DNA from: JBEKCB01 sp052139675
GTDB taxonomy: Bacteria > Planctomycetota > Brocadiia > CAIUPP01
Assembly (NCBI GenBank): GCA_052139675.1
Contig: JBKQWE010000064.1
Coordinates: 1-64,000 of the forward strand
Length of the DNA: 64,000 bases
Reading direction: 5' to 3'
In this document: piece after piece, positions 62,780 through 64,000 of the stretch
Position numbering within the stretch: position 1 is the stretch's first letter
How the letters are laid out: every line of letters starts with the position of its first letter
Program-made: the position numbers and the translations under genes
Notes under the pieces: generated by a model
Databases searched by the model: none
Seen by the model: the letters and a program-made list of their open reading frames with translations, nothing else
What the model was told of the DNA's origin: nothing

Positions 62780-63988
62780 TCACGCCGCTCCCGGAGCGCG
62801 CGACAGGTCGCGGCCTTTCAGCACGAACCAGGTCGTGCCGATGACGCCGAAGGCGAAGGCGGCGAGCAGGTTGACTCGCGGGCCGATCAGCCAGAGCAGC
62901 GACCCGCCGAAGGCCGCGACCGACACGAAGACGTCGCGGATCAGGTAGTACAGCCCGAACATGGCCGCCTTCCGGTCCTCCGGGGCCAGGTCCATGATGA
63001 GCGCCTTGCGCGACGGCTCGCCGAACTCCTTCAGGCCGCGCAGGACGAAGACCGGCGCCAGCGCCCAAAGCGACTGCGCGAACATGAGCATCAGCGGGAA
63101 GAGCGTGAAGAAGCCGAAGGTGACCGCCACGAACGGCTTCTTCCCGAACCGGTCGGCCATGTGCGCCACCGGGATGTAGCAGAGCACCGCGGTGACCTGC
63201 TCGACGGCCGAGAGCCAGCCGAAAGTGAAATCCGTGACCGGCCGCAGGATCTGCACGGTGCACCAGATGATGACAAAGCAATCGGGGATGCGCTCGCAGA
63301 AGCGGATGAGGATGTCGGAGATGAGCAGGTTCCGCAGTTCCGGGCTCATCTCGCGCCAGAGCCTGAACGGATTTTTCTCCGCCTTCGGCCGAGGCGGATC
63401 GCCGGGGCGGCGCCGGTCGTCCTCGATGAAGCGCTGCTGCACGGCCATCCCCAGGAGCGCCAGCACGATCGCCGCCATGAACGCCGCGCGCACGCCGCGG
63501 TCTATGCCCCAGAGCGCAATGAACGTCCCGCCGATGACCGGCCCGAGCGCCTTGGGCACTCGCCGGATCAGCGCGGTCATCGAAACGCCCATCGCGCGTT
63601 TGTTCTTCGGCACTACCTTCGCCACGATCTCCATCGTCGCCGGCAGCGAAATGGCCGACCAGGAGATGAAGAACGCCGCCCCGACCAGCACCGCCCACCA
63701 GGTGTGAATGACGAGGATGACGACGTATCCCAACATGGAGAGCAAGTTGAAAATCAGCAGGGCGCGCTTCGTGCCCAGCCGGTCGCTGAGGTAACCGCCG
63801 GGGAACGAGTAGAGCGCCGAGAGCAGGTCGTCCATGCCCGCGAGCAAGCCGATGGCGAGAATGCTCGTCGCCGTGAGCACTTTGCCGGCGGCGCCGCCCG
63901 ACAACGCCTCGATGTACCGCGGGAGGAAACGCTCGCCGATCTGCTCGCCCATTCCGACGAGGATGACCATGCCCAGCATGCCGGCCAT
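62780..63988 (-). CDS. MFS transporter, probably incomplete at its 5' end
   Basis: This 402-residue reading has about eleven to twelve membrane segments and the MFS loop motif GGYLSDRLGTKRALLI between segments 2 and 3, with a related MADRFGKKPFVAV in the second half. The substrate is unknown. The frame stays open from the ATG at 63988 to the window end, so the true start may lie outside. The 177-bp gap to the AccI-like gene holds nothing that I can see. Confidence 0.85.
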   Translation of the reverse strand: MAGMLGMVILVGMGEQIGERFLPRYIEALSGGAAGKVLTATSILAIGLLAGMDDLLSALYSFPGGYLSDRLGTKRALLIFNLLSMLGYVVILVIHTWWAVLVGAAFFISWSAISLPATMEIVAKVVPKNKRAMGVSMTALIRRVPKALGPVIGGTFIALWGIDRGVRAAFMAAIVLALLGMAVQQRFIEDDRRRPGDPPRPKAEKNPFRLWREMSPELRNLLISDILIRFCERIPDCFVIIWCTVQILRPVTDFTFGWLSAVEQVTAVLCYIPVAHMADRFGKKPFVAVTFGFFTLFPLMLMFAQSLWALAPVFVLRGLKEFGEPSRKALIMDLAPEDRKAAMFGLYYLIRDVFVSVAAFGGSLLWLIGPRVNLLAAFAFGVIGTTWFVLKGRDLSRAPGAA

Positions 63989-64000
63989 GCTGCGTTTCAG

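Overview
GC-rich bacterial chromosome segment with about 57 protein genes on both strands. I see no rRNA, tRNA, CRISPR array or complete insertion sequence. The gene families point to a PVC-type or deep-branching metagenomic lineage (Planctomycetota, Hydrogenedentota or Sumerlaeota-like) rather than a proteobacterium. The evidence is a DUF1549/DUF1553 lipoprotein next to a DUF1501 protein and a PPC-domain protein, a DUF4340/GldG/ABC cluster, PadR with a permease-prefix protein, a URO-D-like methyltransferase, and many short palindromic repeats between genes. This placement is an inference; no marker gene settles it except perhaps ileS.

Layout. 1-4.4 kb: MoxR ATPase, exported rhodanese, CxxC membrane protein, and an HNH nuclease with a zinc-finger array. 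4.5-9.3 kb (minus): a translationally coupled ABC/Gld-type operon ending in a DUF4340-parvulin fusion. 10.0-14.5 kb (plus): a four-gene operon that reads as bacterial ceramide/sphingolipid synthesis (Spt, a GNAT-fold bCerS candidate, a CerR-like SDR and a PAP2/IPC-synthase-like membrane enzyme). 14.6-18.5 kb: MNT-HEPN pair, Asp-box protein, ECF sigma with zinc anti-sigma, AhpD-like protein and a Cys-rich redox protein. 18.5-20.4 kb (minus): consensus promoter, cobalamin riboswitch, intrinsic terminator, a 33-codon peptide gene (CbpA-like) and a radical SAM maturase (CbpB-like). 21.5-29.6 kb (minus): two radical SAM genes and four glycosyltransferase-type genes. 30-35.6 kb (plus): DUF1549/1553, DUF1501 and PPC genes, each preceded by a different palindromic repeat. 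35.6-42.7 kb: VapBC, URO-D-like protein, a lower-GC stretch with an ATP-grasp protein and an AlbA_2 protein, and a perfect parS-like palindrome at 42.65 kb. 42.7-58 kb: secreted, outer-membrane and lipoprotein genes, an Fe-S aldo/keto reductase, a PAS-HD-GYP protein, and PadR with its permease-prefix target. 58.3-64 kb (minus): ileS, an AccI-like orphan restriction enzyme and an MFS transporter cut by the window end.

The two most interesting systems are the cobalamin-switched peptide plus radical SAM maturase and the ceramide-type operon. A second theme is the set of palindromic repeat families, which in places supply ribosome-binding sites, start codons and signal-peptide codons, and in one case sit in frame inside the maturase. 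Many promoters can be read directly and share TTGACA-like and TAGAAT-like boxes 16-17 bp apart.
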